A stretch of 64,000 bases of DNA from Sinotaia quadrata (lineage: Eukaryota > Mollusca > Gastropoda > Architaenioglossa > Viviparidae). The first letter of the stretch is position 1, and each line of letters starts with the position of its first letter. This document shows, piece after piece, positions 23,709-37,000 of this stretch. Location of the stretch: NCBI GenBank assembly GCA_028829895.1, contig CM054181.1:30833357-30897356 (forward strand), in the 5' to 3' direction. Position numbers and translations under genes: made by a program. The notes beneath the pieces are model-generated. The model was not told where the DNA came from and made no database searches. It saw only the letters and a list, made by a program, of their open reading frames with translations.

Positions 23709-25021
23709 ATGTCTCACCAGCAACTGTCATCTGTGGCGATGTTCAACAACAACCTAGAAATAAATAGTTCCAATCAGCCAGGTCCACGGCAGATCCCTTG
23801 TGCCACAGATTCTGATTGTAAGGATCAAAACATCCAGCAGACATCTCCATCAACCCCCATTCATTTCAAAGAAAGCACCAGGGATAGTATTGGAAGAATG
23901 CAAGTGCATAATTCAGTAAAAAGCCTGTCACAAGCTTCATCAAGAGATGACAGGAGTGGACAACAGATACAGAGTTTATCACTTTCACAGAAATGTCAAG
24001 CAGTCTCTAATACTAAGAACCAGAGGCAAGAAGAAAATAATTCAATTCAGACAAAAATGTCTTTACAGGACGTCAGCAGTAAACAGCAGAATCTTCCTAC
24101 AGCAACATCAACTGGGTCTGAACAGTTTGGGAGGGACAGTGATGCATGCTACCAAACACAAAGGTGTAGGTCAGCCCCATCACAGTCTCCAAGTATGAAT
24201 AATGGTGTCACGAAACAGATTTCACAAGTTCCAGCAACTGATTCAAGAAGTGCTTTACGACAGGTGTCTTCTGCACCAACATACACTCCCCATAGTAGTG
24301 CCCCAAGGCAGGTATCACCTGCACTGACACAGTCTGCAAGTAATGGTGTACCAAGGCAGGTGTCACCTGCACTGACACAGTCTGCATGTAACGGTGCACC
24401 AAGGCAGGTGTCACCTGCACTGACACAGTCTGCAAGTAATGGTGCACCAAGGCAGGTGTCACCTGCACTGACACAGTCTGCAAGTAATGGTGCACCAAGG
24501 CAGATGTCACCTGCAGTGACACAGTCTGCAAGTAACGGTGCACCAAGGCAGGTGTCACCTGCACTGACACAGTCTGCAAGTAATGGTGCACCAAGGCAAG
24601 TGTCACCTTCACTAATACAGGCTGCAGATAACAGTGCCCCAAGGCAAGTGTCATCTGTATTGATACAGGCTGCAGATAATGATGTTCCAAGGCAGGTGAC
24701 ATCTGCACTGACACAGGCTGCAGATAATGTTGCACCAAGGCAGATGTCGTCTGCACCAGCAGCACATGTTTCAAGCTCAGGCAATGGTGATCTAAGGCAG
24801 ATTTTGCCAACACCAGTGCAGCCAGTTAATGGTGTAGTGAGGCAGATTTCAGCTGCCTCAGCACAAGATGAAAATAAGCCTATGCCTATATCTTCACCTC
24901 AACCACAAGCACCTGCAAATTCATCAGTGGAGCAGCACCATCAATTTGTCCAAAATCCACATGGATCTTTACATGAATCTCCTATCATTCCAGAAAACTC
25001 TGCTGTCATCTATCCTGCAGG
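23709..25021 (+). CDS. RAB3IP: Rabin8-like exon 1 (coding part), N-terminal extension
   Basis: The exon opens at 23703 after TTGTTATTTTCAG; the proposed ATG is at 23709. It encodes residues 1-437 plus two bases of Gly438 and ends at the donor GTGAGA (25022). The sequence is dominated by Gln, Ser, Ala, Pro and Asn with no predicted fold. A longer reading from 23670 would need to read through the acceptor and is rejected. The long antisense frames over this exon are shadows of the 48-bp repeat. Confidence 0.88.
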
Positions 25022-28000
25022 GTGAGAAAAATATGTAATTTGTCATACATTTTGCTAACTGACACAAATGGAAGTAAAAAAAAAAAATTGCTATAGGGAT
25101 GTAGTGTTATAACTTTTATATAGAGAGCCATTTTTTTTATTTAAAGCAAGGACATTTCTGCTCATACCCAAGTGTTCATTTTTGACAGGATCTCACTGGC
25201 AAATGTTTGTCTAATTATACATGAAAAGGCATAGAAATATGAGTTTACGACTATAACTGTATGGTGTACCCCAACTATCCTTTAGTGTTCACTTTGTCAT
25301 TGTCAGATCTTTGTTTTGTGTAATGAGGGGAAAAAGCTGCATCAGTCCTATCATTTTCTCCTACATAGAGAAATAAAGAAGGGAAATCTTTTTATTTATT
25401 TGTACAAATAAAACACCAAAGCGACAATTTTGTTTTTCAACAAAAGTTCTAAATCATGCATTCTAGGATGTGTTCTGGTTGTAAATGTATCAAACATCTA
25501 ATAATAGCACTGACAATTTGTTAATATTAATAATAATTGATTGACAGGTTGTTTGCAGATTCCTCTTTTTCTTTAGAAACTGTTCCTTTGTCCTGAACTT
25601 GTAAACCCATTTAAAAATGATATTTATGTTGGCAGTGACGTAACAGTATTGAAACTTTAAATTGATTTTTAAAGTAGTTTAGCATCTTTTATTAGTTATA
25701 TCATGGTAAACCTGTATTAAATTATTCTTTGTTCACCTGAATGATTACTTTTCTCTAACATTGTAACAAATACAAAAGCAGGTCCTTCTGGCTGTCTTTG
25801 AAAATAAAATATGACATTTTACTTTGAAAGTAAACTGAATTTAGCAACAGCCAGCTTTAGTTTAATACTGACTTAGCATATAGCTATAAAACTATTACAA
25901 ATGCAACTATAAAATTTTATTACAAGAGCCAGCAGAGACTGAACTGTGCCTCTACAAAAGAAAATATTAGATAACTATAAAAATGATTGTCAGACACATC
26001 CATTTATTCTCTAACTTTGAATTTCACATTTGTATTTTTTAAAAATCCACAGAATTATTCAATGAACCGACACAAGAGGCCAGACATGACAAGAAAAAAT
26101 ATATGCATACCTACACTTTTATTTTAAAAATAGGACACAACTGTAACAAATCAAATTTTAAAAAGCAAAAGCAGGCCACTTGTGTTCAGCTATGCACTAT
26201 ATATAAGCAAATTTGTCACTCAGATATATATCTCATTCTTTGGACAAGTGTACCACAAAGGGTGGGTCCAAATGTGTTTTCTTAAAAATAAAACATTGAA
26301 ATATCATGTATTTATATACAGTATACAGTATATTCAGAATTAATGTCAAAAATAATTGCCATGAATGTGTGTTTATAAAAATATTGTAATTATTTGTACT
26401 ATAAATTGAACTGAAAAATGGCACCTCTTATTGTTGACAGTGCTTACATATAAATATATAGCTATTTTCTTTCATTTTCATTGTTATAAATAATCCAACA
26501 AACCTACCCTATCAAGGTTTTCATAGAATTAGAAGTGATAAAAAGCGACATTCTGATTTTTTTTTTTTTTTTGCTTTCTACTTCTAGTTTTTTTACTTGC
26601 CTTTAATTTGTGTATCATATTTTCTTCTTATAAATAACTTAATTCAGTACTAAAGTCTAAAGTAAGCTGTCCAAGTATAGTTATGTTGTAATTATGTGTA
26701 CTTGTACTACTTATTTAAATGTTGAATCTGGTCACTTTTGAGACTTAGTTTTATGTACTTTTAAAAATAGTTTGATAGATTGTTTTAAAAATGAGTTGTT
26801 TAACATTAAACTGAAATTGACAGGATTTAATTGAGGTCGTACAGTTTAGATTTTTGCTTTTGGGTGTAACTTGTAAGTGCTTTTGCCTTACTGTAAATAT
26901 CTCACAAGAAGTTCACTGCACGCATTTTGCATACCTAATTAAAAACAGGTCCATAATAGTAAATTTAATGTAAATTATCACTTCTTAAGTGTGTCACCTG
27001 CAAGTTGATAGAGATTGCTTGTTTATTAATTTTTCTTATACTTAAATCTTAAGAAATGTCTGCAAATTCTTTCATTCGTGATAGTTTATTATCTTTGTAC
27101 AGTTTGTAGTCTATTATCTTCCCTGTGGATGAAAATTAAATTCACTTCCATCATTATATATATGTAAGAATCAAATACACCTCCCTATCCACAGACCACA
27201 GGTGCCAACTTATGGGTACTCAATTCCCCTGTACAGACCTTCATCGGACACTGCTGCTGCTGAAATGACAGTGGGATCTTCGGCAAGGTGAATAAAAAGG
27301 ATTCTTTGAAGTATGTTTGTTTGTGTTTGTATGTATGTGTCGTGTGTGTGTGTGTGTGTGTGTACTTTACAGTTTTTATGCATACCTATAAGTTTTATCT
27401 TTAAGTTTAAGTTAGCATTCTCTGTGTATGTGCATGATTGTGTGTCATAAAGACTGATTCTTTTTGATTTGATAAGTTGATTGATTATTTTCAAATCTTT
27501 CCATGAGTAAACCCCTGCAATTTTATTTCTTTATCTTCATCACTAATTTTTAAAGTGGTGAGCAAGATGATGTGGAGTTACGTCGTCACCAACGTCGGCT
27601 GCGCCATGCACACTCTGAAATACCTCCCTTTTTACAACAAAGACGATGTTCACAATCCATGACAGATGCCAAAGAGCATGCATATGCACGCCTTATGGAA
27701 GAACTCAGTAATGCTCAAAGGGTAAAGACAGTCTTAAGTGTTTAAATTTACTCATTAAGAAGGGTTTTACATGTGAAAGACCCAGTTTTTTAGCCTTTAA
27801 AGTTGGCTTTTCATCTTACCTGTGAAAGTTTGGATCATTAAACTTAGACTTTTAAGATGTTCTTAAACATGAAAGCATTTCCGGGTTTTTAAACTTGGTT
27901 TTAACAGATCATAGAACTTGCTGGAAGACTTGAATCTTTAAACTTGGTTTTAACAGAGGGTCTTACATCTTGTGTGAAGGCTTGAGTTGTTAACTCTTTC

Positions 28001-31000
28001 CCTGATGGCCATTATTTATAGAGCACTTTCTCATTGATGTTCATTTAAATCAATGCAGCTTCCTATTGACAGACTATGGGTTTTTATGAAATGAGAGTAA
28101 AAATGGGTTAATATTTTTTAACTGTTATATCACCCACAAAATATAATTTTCATTATCACTATCATCTGCATTTAAATTATGATCTGCATCTGAAACCCAT
28201 AAAATGATCCTTCATCATTGGATTGAAGAAAAATCGATGGAACTGAACACATCACTTGAATCAGAACTGCTATGACATGGGCTGCCATTTCTGATCAGCA
28301 CTTTGGTGCCAATGAGGCCAGTGTGGATAAAAGTGTTTTTTTATTTTTTTTTTTAAAATAAACAATGCTGGTTGACACCATAAACTGATTTGAAAATGAA
28401 TGAAGTTTCAAAGTCAGCCTCAGTTTGGCATTATATAAAAAAAACTGCTTTTGAATATAGATGCACTTAGACACACTTCTGCCATAGAGAGAGTAGTGCA
28501 GGAAAATGCAATTCCATAATCTACAATGCAGTACGGAAAAAACCCACGCTTATATCATCTACAGTGCAATGCAGAAAAATGTGCTTCCTTGAGGGAATGG
28601 ATTAAAGATAAAGCCTTGAAGATGGAAACCTGTATAATCAACATGACTATTAAATAAATGTCAGTCTTTTGACATCAAGTTGCACACATACATATATACA
28701 CATGTACACATTGTAACCTTAAGCCCAGCTTAGTGGGAAATAATAAATGAAAAACTCTGAAAGTTTCAAAATAGAAAACAAGCAGAAAGAATCCCATTGC
28801 TTAGGTACTAAAAGCTTGGCCAGAAGGGTTTAAAGCAGCAGTGGAAGTTTGTGTTTTATTTATTATAGTTTTTATTTTGGTTGCTTTTTTTTTTTGCTTT
28901 TTTTTTTTTTGGGGGGTTGTTGTTGTTGTTGTTGCAGTTTTTGTTTGTTTGTTGTTCATATTGCTCATGCATGCACAAATTCATACAAAAAAATATGATT
29001 TCCAGTCATTAACAAGCTGGGCCTTAGAATTGCATGTGTTTTGAAAGGAGCCTGACTATAACATTATAAATGCTTCAGTGCAAAAGAAACTCACAGTAAA
29101 CTTAAATGAGTCCATTTGAAAATTAGCACAAAATAAATGTGTCTGTGCTAAAGAAACCCATAATAAATTAAAATGAATCCATTTTAAATTTAGCACAAAA
29201 TAAATGTGAGGGTGCAAAAGCAACTCACTGGATTTGGTATTATAATTACTGCATGTGAAATGGCCATGTAATAAAACATGAATTTCTCAAAAGAAGCACA
29301 TGCAATGCTAAGAGTTAGGTCAGGAATTACTGCCTCAACACTCATCATGCAGCCATTTGCTCCACATGTTTATTTTTCACTATATTCAGCCTAGCTATTT
29401 GAATATTCTTATACGAAAGAATGTTGCGCAAGAACCCTTTGGCAATCGGCTGTTTGGCACCTGTAGAAAAGCATATTGCTTCTTTGTTCATGTAAATTTT
29501 AAAATCATGTTAATTCAGTGGCTGCTTGATTTCAGAAATGCATTAACTTAAATCCACAAAATATGAGAAGTTGCGTATTAAAGAAAGAAGAAAAATGTGA
29601 AAAAGAATTTTTTTTATTAAAGATTTTTCCACTTTTCACTTATGTATTTTCTGTCTTCTGGGTAATTTCTCTGTTTTTATCCAAAGTGTCTTGGGGATGA
29701 CTTATTGGTGAGATTTGAAAACCAGACAAACACATATAGTTTCATATTGTTAACTGAGTTGAGCAGAATACAAAGCAATACTTGGCATGACATTTCAGGA
29801 GCTGCAACTGAAAGATGAAGAATGTGGTAAGCTGAGCAAAGTTCGTTATCAGATGGAAGAAGAACTGGAAGATCTCACTGCCAGTCTTTTTGAGGTGAGT
29901 CAAAGCCTTATCTTTGTTGTCCTCTTAGCTCTCACTAGTGTTTGTGTTTCCTACAGTAAAAGGAAAAAATTAACCCCTTGATTCTTCTTTGTTGGTTTTT
30001 TGGGTCAGATGCAACAGTTGTTAAATAGAGCAGAGCAAATATCCCGTGCTAGTGAATTAGTATGTTGCCTTTTTTTGAAATTTTCACATTATCATGAACC
30101 TGTTTGTGGTTGAGGATTATTTGGGATGTTTTGTGCTCTGAATCTAATAAGTAGTGGAAAGGAACTCCTTTGAATATTTATCTTTTAAACATTTATGACC
30201 TTGAGGATATAATCCACTCATGATACAGCATAGAAATTCCCACTTGGTGCATGAAGAACTTTGGACATTAAAACCATTATATCCAATTCTAGAATGGGGC
30301 TTCTTCAAAGACATCATAAAAGTTTTTATTCTATTGTTTGGTTCATTAGAGAGATTTTTTTTCTGAAACTGAATTTATTTGTTTTTTACTTGAGCAAAAT
30401 CATAATGACTGTTTAATGAGTAGAGGATGCATTGTTGAGCTAAAAAGAATTAATAATGATTAGAGAATTCATTGTTTAAGAATGTATTAACAGTTCTATG
30501 AAAACAATAGATATTTCCTATGTTCATTTATTGCTTGATAAATAAATAAATTTAATACTAGGATGATAACTCTCTTTATCTATCCTGATACATAATGACT
30601 GAGAATGAGTCTAGATTCCTATAGTAGTTTTTTTTATATTCACTCTATGTACTAAGAGAGAGAAAGAGGGATCGAGTTTGCACCTGACACTTCTAGCTGA
30701 CTATCTAACACTTAAAGTTAAAGTGAATGCATTTAGTATATACACTACAGATATGATCACAAATATTAACATTTAAGCTTCAGAAAAATTATATGAAACA
30801 TAAAATAAATTATATAATCATGAAATTATAAAGAATTTTACCACACTATTTTTAATCAAAATTTATAACTTAAATCTTTAAAAGAAGAATATGTTGGATT
30901 ATATATATATATATATATATATACATTTGTACTGTAATAATGTTGCATTATTTGCTAGTATTAAAACAATTCTTGTCATTTAATTTTTTTTCATATGCAT

Positions 31001-34000
31001 ATATTATGTTAAAAATGAACTGTGTCATAATTTTATGATGTACCAGATGATCTGTCATTCTCACAGAAAAGAACTTTTGAATAGTGATATTTATGGTAAA
31101 ATTATAATTACTCTAATACACAATTTTGGATATTGATATTAAATTTGATTATGCTATCATAAATTGTTTGCAACAGAAATAAATGTCAAAGGTTTATTAA
31201 AACAAATTTTGTTTTCGAACTTTATTGCACACTCTAGTAGTCCTTGAATTTTATAATAATAGGCTCTTGAAAAGCCCTTGACTTTTTCTTCGAAGATTGC
31301 CTATGAACTCTGTAAAGGTTAAGGGACTATCAAATGAAAAATACTTTATCTCATTTCTTAATTACTGTTTAACTGCAGCAACTCAAAACTTTCTGATACT
31401 TAGGAAGCTAACAAGATGGTACAGGAAGCCAACATCAAAAGAATGAATGTTGAAAAGCACCTTACAGAAGCTAATCAGCGGGTGAGCAGCTTATTTATAT
31501 TAATGTAAACATTTCATTTAATTTATTTTACTTTTTATGCAGCATTGTTCATAAAGGTATTTTGGTCAGGCAGAATTAATTGATTGCAATTTTACCAGTT
31601 TGTATTATTTCATAAAATCTGTTTAAATCTTGCTAGAAAATATTTGGTATTAAAAAAAGAGGTTAAATTGAGAGAATAGCAGAAGCTTCATGAGCATTAC
31701 TATATTAAGTTTAAAAAACCAAAACAACTTCTATTTATCAAGTCATTAATCGTGATCAATCAAAATACAAGTCTGCTTTGTAAATTCTCTTGAATTGATT
31801 GTATTCAATTCAAGATTGAAATATTACAAGCTGAAGTGGTTGCCTTAAAGCAGCTGGTTTTAACATCGACGCCCAGCACCCCCAACAAACATCTCCATCC
31901 CCAGATCTGTGATGCCAGCCCTAAGAAGGAGAAATCAAGCAGTTCCAAACCATTCTGGAAGTCTCATCGCCGGTCTACGTCTCATCATGAATTCACCAAG
32001 GAGCAGAAAGATGAGGTTTTACAAGAGGAAGTGAGCGTGAAAGAGGTTAGATTGACTTTTTCTTTTCCTTTCATTATTGTTTTCACTGGCCGGATTTCTT
32101 TTTGATGTGTTGCTTGTTGTTTACAATGCCCCCATTTATCTATCATTTTCAGTACATTTTTGTTGTTCCAATGACACTGTTGCATGTAATAATTTGTATA
32201 ATTCAAAGTTGACATACCAGAAAATTTCAGGTAGCATGTAATATACAATCATCATTCCAATGGCTATCAGTTCTGCCAGTTAAAATCAGCACTAAATTAA
32301 TATAGTCTCTGTCAGAGGGCATTATTGCCAAAGTTTATCATTGTCACTACCAACAAAAATTGTTCGTGAAATAAATAATATACTTTACATTCATGGAGCA
32401 TCTTTTAAAAGTTTCTGCCAATTTTCTGCTGAAGTTTCAAAGTCAGTCAGTAATAAGAGATGCTTGAGTGTCAGACTTGGTACTAAATGATGGGTTTTGA
32501 CTGAACTGCTTACCATGCTCTCTGTTTTCTTCATTTTATTTGTTGTGATTTTATTGATACATACATTTAGGTTTCAATCATTTATTTCTTTAAGTGAATA
32601 TATTATCTGATTTTGATTTTAAAACTTCAGAAAAGAAAATAATCATTTATTTTTCAATTCTTTATGCCTGTAGGTGGATACTGTGTGCTTTGATGACTTT
32701 CAGCGATGGAAGCTGCAACCATTACTTGACAGTACTTCTCCATTCCTTGGTCGTGTCATTGTAGAAGACATCCAGCCTTGTCTTAATTTTTGCAATAAAC
32801 AGGTCAATCACATTTTTTTTTTAAAACTATTATAAAAGACCAATGCCTTTTTATGTTATTGTTGTAAATGACACTTTACAATTTCTGAACAAATTACTTT
32901 TGTTGTCTTGTAGTTGCTTGTATGTGTCTTTATGTGTTTTGTTAATTGGAACAAGTACATAACATTAGTGATCATCAATTCTCATTAATTTTTTCATTTG
33001 CAGTAGAACCAGTTTTAAATCTGATTCATTTTAGAAGGTGTTTCATGAAAAATGGTTCAGAAATAAAATATACTAGTAAACACTAGAAAACAACATGGAA
33101 TGTCAATTGAAACTTTAACATTTTTGAAGTAAAGTGTAATTATACAGTTCTGAACAAATGGTGCCAAATGAATAACATTTCAAAGCCTTGAAATTTAATA
33201 AAATACATTTATAAAGTGGTGGTGAATCTCTGTGGTAGAACACTGAAAAATTGGTTGAACAAAATTGTCTGAAGAAAATTATCATTAAACATGCTATAAT
33301 CTTTATAGTAAAATGTGTATAAAATGAAGCATCATGCATCAAGAACGAGTGTTAGAAAATTGCAATAAAACGTGCGTACAAAAATGTTTAAGCGCACTTC
33401 TTGAGTTTTGAAGATTTTTTTTTTAATTGAGGTTTGGATTGTTTTTTTGTGAGTTGTGCTTTGTTTTGAGAAGTATTTAACGAACTTGGTCCTGAGAGGA
33501 TGAAATGTTGACACATGTAATGTTAATTGAATTAATGATTGAATATCGATTGCTATCTATTTATGTTTTCTAGTTAGCAAGTCGAGTCCAGCGAAGTGTG
33601 GAGTTAAATTCTCTTACCATTGAACCAATTCCTGGTGATAGTTCATATCCCAGGTTAGTAATTGTTTTTAAATTCTTGTTAGCACTAGAGAAATATTTCA
33701 TTAACATTTTAGCAGTAAAATAAAATTCAGAGTAATCAAATATGCACATTCCAGCAGCTAAATTAAGTTTTGAGGAGTATATATATATAACATTATTATC
33801 TTTATTATTTATGCAAAACTGATTTATTAATATACATATTAGGTATGTTGGCTGGATTCTAATCCATTTCTTGATCTGGATGCTGTTAAGACACACATCT
33901 ATATAAGTGTGAGCTACAAAAAAAATTAACAATAAGTAGAAGATGCATTGTTGAGCTAAAATGAATTATTAATGAGTAGAGAATTCATTGTTTAAGAATT

Positions 34001-37000
34001 TACTAACTACTAATATATATATATATATATTTATATATGTATAATTTTCCAACTGTAAAATAAAATTGTAAAAAATTGAATATGCATGAATTCCAATAAT
34101 AAAATAATCTTTTGAGGAATGAAATAGGTATATTTACAGTCTTTTGCTCATTTATAAGATCTAATCACCACAACTTGTTTGAAATGTATGACCTCATTGT
34201 ACGTTGCAGAAAATGTGCATTATCTGAGACACCCAAGCTGTGCAACTATAAAATTAAACTAGAAGGAGAGAGCGAATGGTTTTCAATATCTCAGATGTGT
34301 CGGAACAGGGTAAATACCTGTAATCTATACTTATTGCATCACTCATAAATGTTTTTAATATATCAGATCACTACATCACTTTGCCAAGAAAGATTATGTT
34401 AACTTGTTAAGTAACATTCCTTTATCAATGTAGAAGTTATTTATTTTAAAAATAAAATGTATGTATTTATTTTTTTTTAATTTAGAACATTGTTTGGGGT
34501 TTTTAAACTGATTTATTAAAAATGGGGACAATCTGATTAATATGCTGCGGAAACTCTCAGTTATTTGAATGAGTATTATGGATAATGCAAAATATTACAT
34601 AAAACTTCCTGTATAATTGTGATTTGAAGCATTAAATAATGTAAAAGTAATTTAAAGCAATCTTTCAAAGTACTTAATAAAGTGTTTGTAGTTAAAATAC
34701 CCCAATAACTCAAATATAAAAGTGAAGCATATCATGAGTGCAGACTTGTGTAACATTCATCCTATCTTAAATAACATTTGATGATATAGCCATTTGCCAA
34801 TATAGCAGTGTCTATTGATTGACTCCATTATCTCAGTTATAAAAGTCAGAAATTAACTTTATTTACAATGGTTGTATATTCATATAATCAGATTTGTTTT
34901 TCTCTTCTCAGTTTGATTCACTTTATGTATGTTATACTAGTCTTCAAACAGCATACCTATCTTTTTTCTGGTGTTAGGAATTGTCTTCTTCCAGTTAATC
35001 TTATATGATTATGCGTTTTTTATTTTGTGTACATTCTGCACAAAATGATGATTTGCAACAGGTGAAATTCACAATTATGCTTCTGACTTTTTATCTGAAG
35101 TTTTGCAGTATGCTGCCTTGATTTGGACTTAGTCCTTTTCTACAGTTTGATTTGTGTTCATATTGCTTGAGTTCTTAAGGTGAAAATAGCAGTGCTTTTA
35201 TCAAACTTGCCTTTGGAAATCTCTAGAGTTCTTTCCCTAGTTACCTCAGATCTCTTAGTGATCGAAACAAATTTGCTAGAAAATTTTAAACTTTATACTT
35301 TGTATTCTACATCTTGTAAGTGTCAAAATAAAACTGCAGAAAGCAATGAAAGCAATAAGACTACAATAATTGACAGGGAGCAATAAAACTACAATAATTG
35401 ACAGGGAGCAATAAAACTACAATAATTGACAGGGAGCAATAAAACTACAATATTTGACAGGGAGCAATAAAACTACAATAATTGACAGAAAACAATAAAA
35501 TTACAATAATTGACAGAAAGAAATAAAACTACAATAATTGACAGGGAGCAATAAAACTACAATAATTGACAGAAAGCAATAAAACTGTAATAATTGACAG
35601 GGAGCAATAAAACTACAATAATTGACAGAAAGCAATAAAACTACAATAATTGACAGAAAGAAATAAAACTACAATAATTGACAGGGAGCAATAAAACTAC
35701 AATAATTGACAGAAAGCAATAAAACTACAATGACAGGGAGCAATAAAACTACAATAATTGACAGAAAACAATAAAATTACAATAATTGACGAGAAACAAT
35801 AAAGCTACAATAATTGACAAAAAGCAATAAAACTACAATAATTGACAGAAAGAAATAAAACTAACAATAATTGACAAGAAGCAATAAAACTACAATAATT
35901 GACAAAAAGCAATAAAACTACAATAACTGACAGAAAGCAATAAAACTACAGTAACTGACAGGAAGCAATAAAACTACAATAATTGACAAGAAGCAATAAA
36001 ACTACAATAACTGACAGAAAGCAATAAAACTACAGTAACTGACAGAAAGCAATAAAACTACAGTAACTGACAGGAAGCAATAAAACTACAATAACTGACT
36101 TGGAGCATTTGTTTATCAAAAGGGACAAGATTTGCTTAGTTATTCAAAATGAAGACGAGAGGGTTAGTCAAAAGCCTGGTCAAAATTCTTTTGGATCCTC
36201 TTATCTGCGTAGTGAATTTGCTGGAGGTTCTGCTAAAGGTATATTACACATTTATAAGAGTATTTTGCTTTATAATACTATTTTGCTTTAGATTTGTAAT
36301 AATGGGTTTTTTTTGTTTTTTTGTATGCAGATAGCTGCGGTTTGTGACTTTTTTACCTACATACGTTATATTGTTCAGGGACTTGTCAAATGCTCAGGTA
36401 AATTAGACTATTAAAACTTTATTTTAAAATAACATAATAATTTATATAAAAGCTATTACTAAATCTTTTTTATTATATACAGTTAATGGCTGCTTAATGA
36501 CTGTATAATTATGTATAATTGTGGATGTGTGACATACAATGGCTAAATATTTCACAATTGACACATTTGAATTATTACAGTTGTAAATTTGTGTGGTTAA
36601 CAAATAATATCCCATCTCAGAATTTTCCTTAATTATGACAAAATTGGTATAATTTACTCAATTATTTTAAGCCAGTCAGATTGTAAAATGTGACCTGTCA
36701 CCACAAAAAGATACTTAAGTCGCGCAAGGCTAAGCCGAGAAAAACGGCAAAAACGAAGGTGGGGGTCTACATGGGTGAAATTGAGATTTTCATTTTAGCG
36801 TGTTCCCAAACCATCGAACAACAAATTACTAGCGTGTTTTTCCTTAATTCGAACTAGAAATAGCTTTATTATTATTTTTTTGTGACCTACTGTCTAACTT
36901 CGAAGGAAAAATATGGCCCAAAAGTGCTATAATCTGATGATCGTAGACGGTAGTATCCCTGGCTGAACCTCATCATGTTGTATATCAGAATGCTCAGGAA

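Noticed and set aside
24149..24813. Two long minus-strand open frames (211 and 201 codons)
   Set aside because: They are antisense shadows of the 48-bp coding repeat in the Rabin8-like exon; a repeat period divisible by three keeps all frames open.
35345..36098. Possible CRISPR-like or structured RNA array (28-bp units)
   Set aside because: Continuous tandem repeat without spacers, inside an animal intron.
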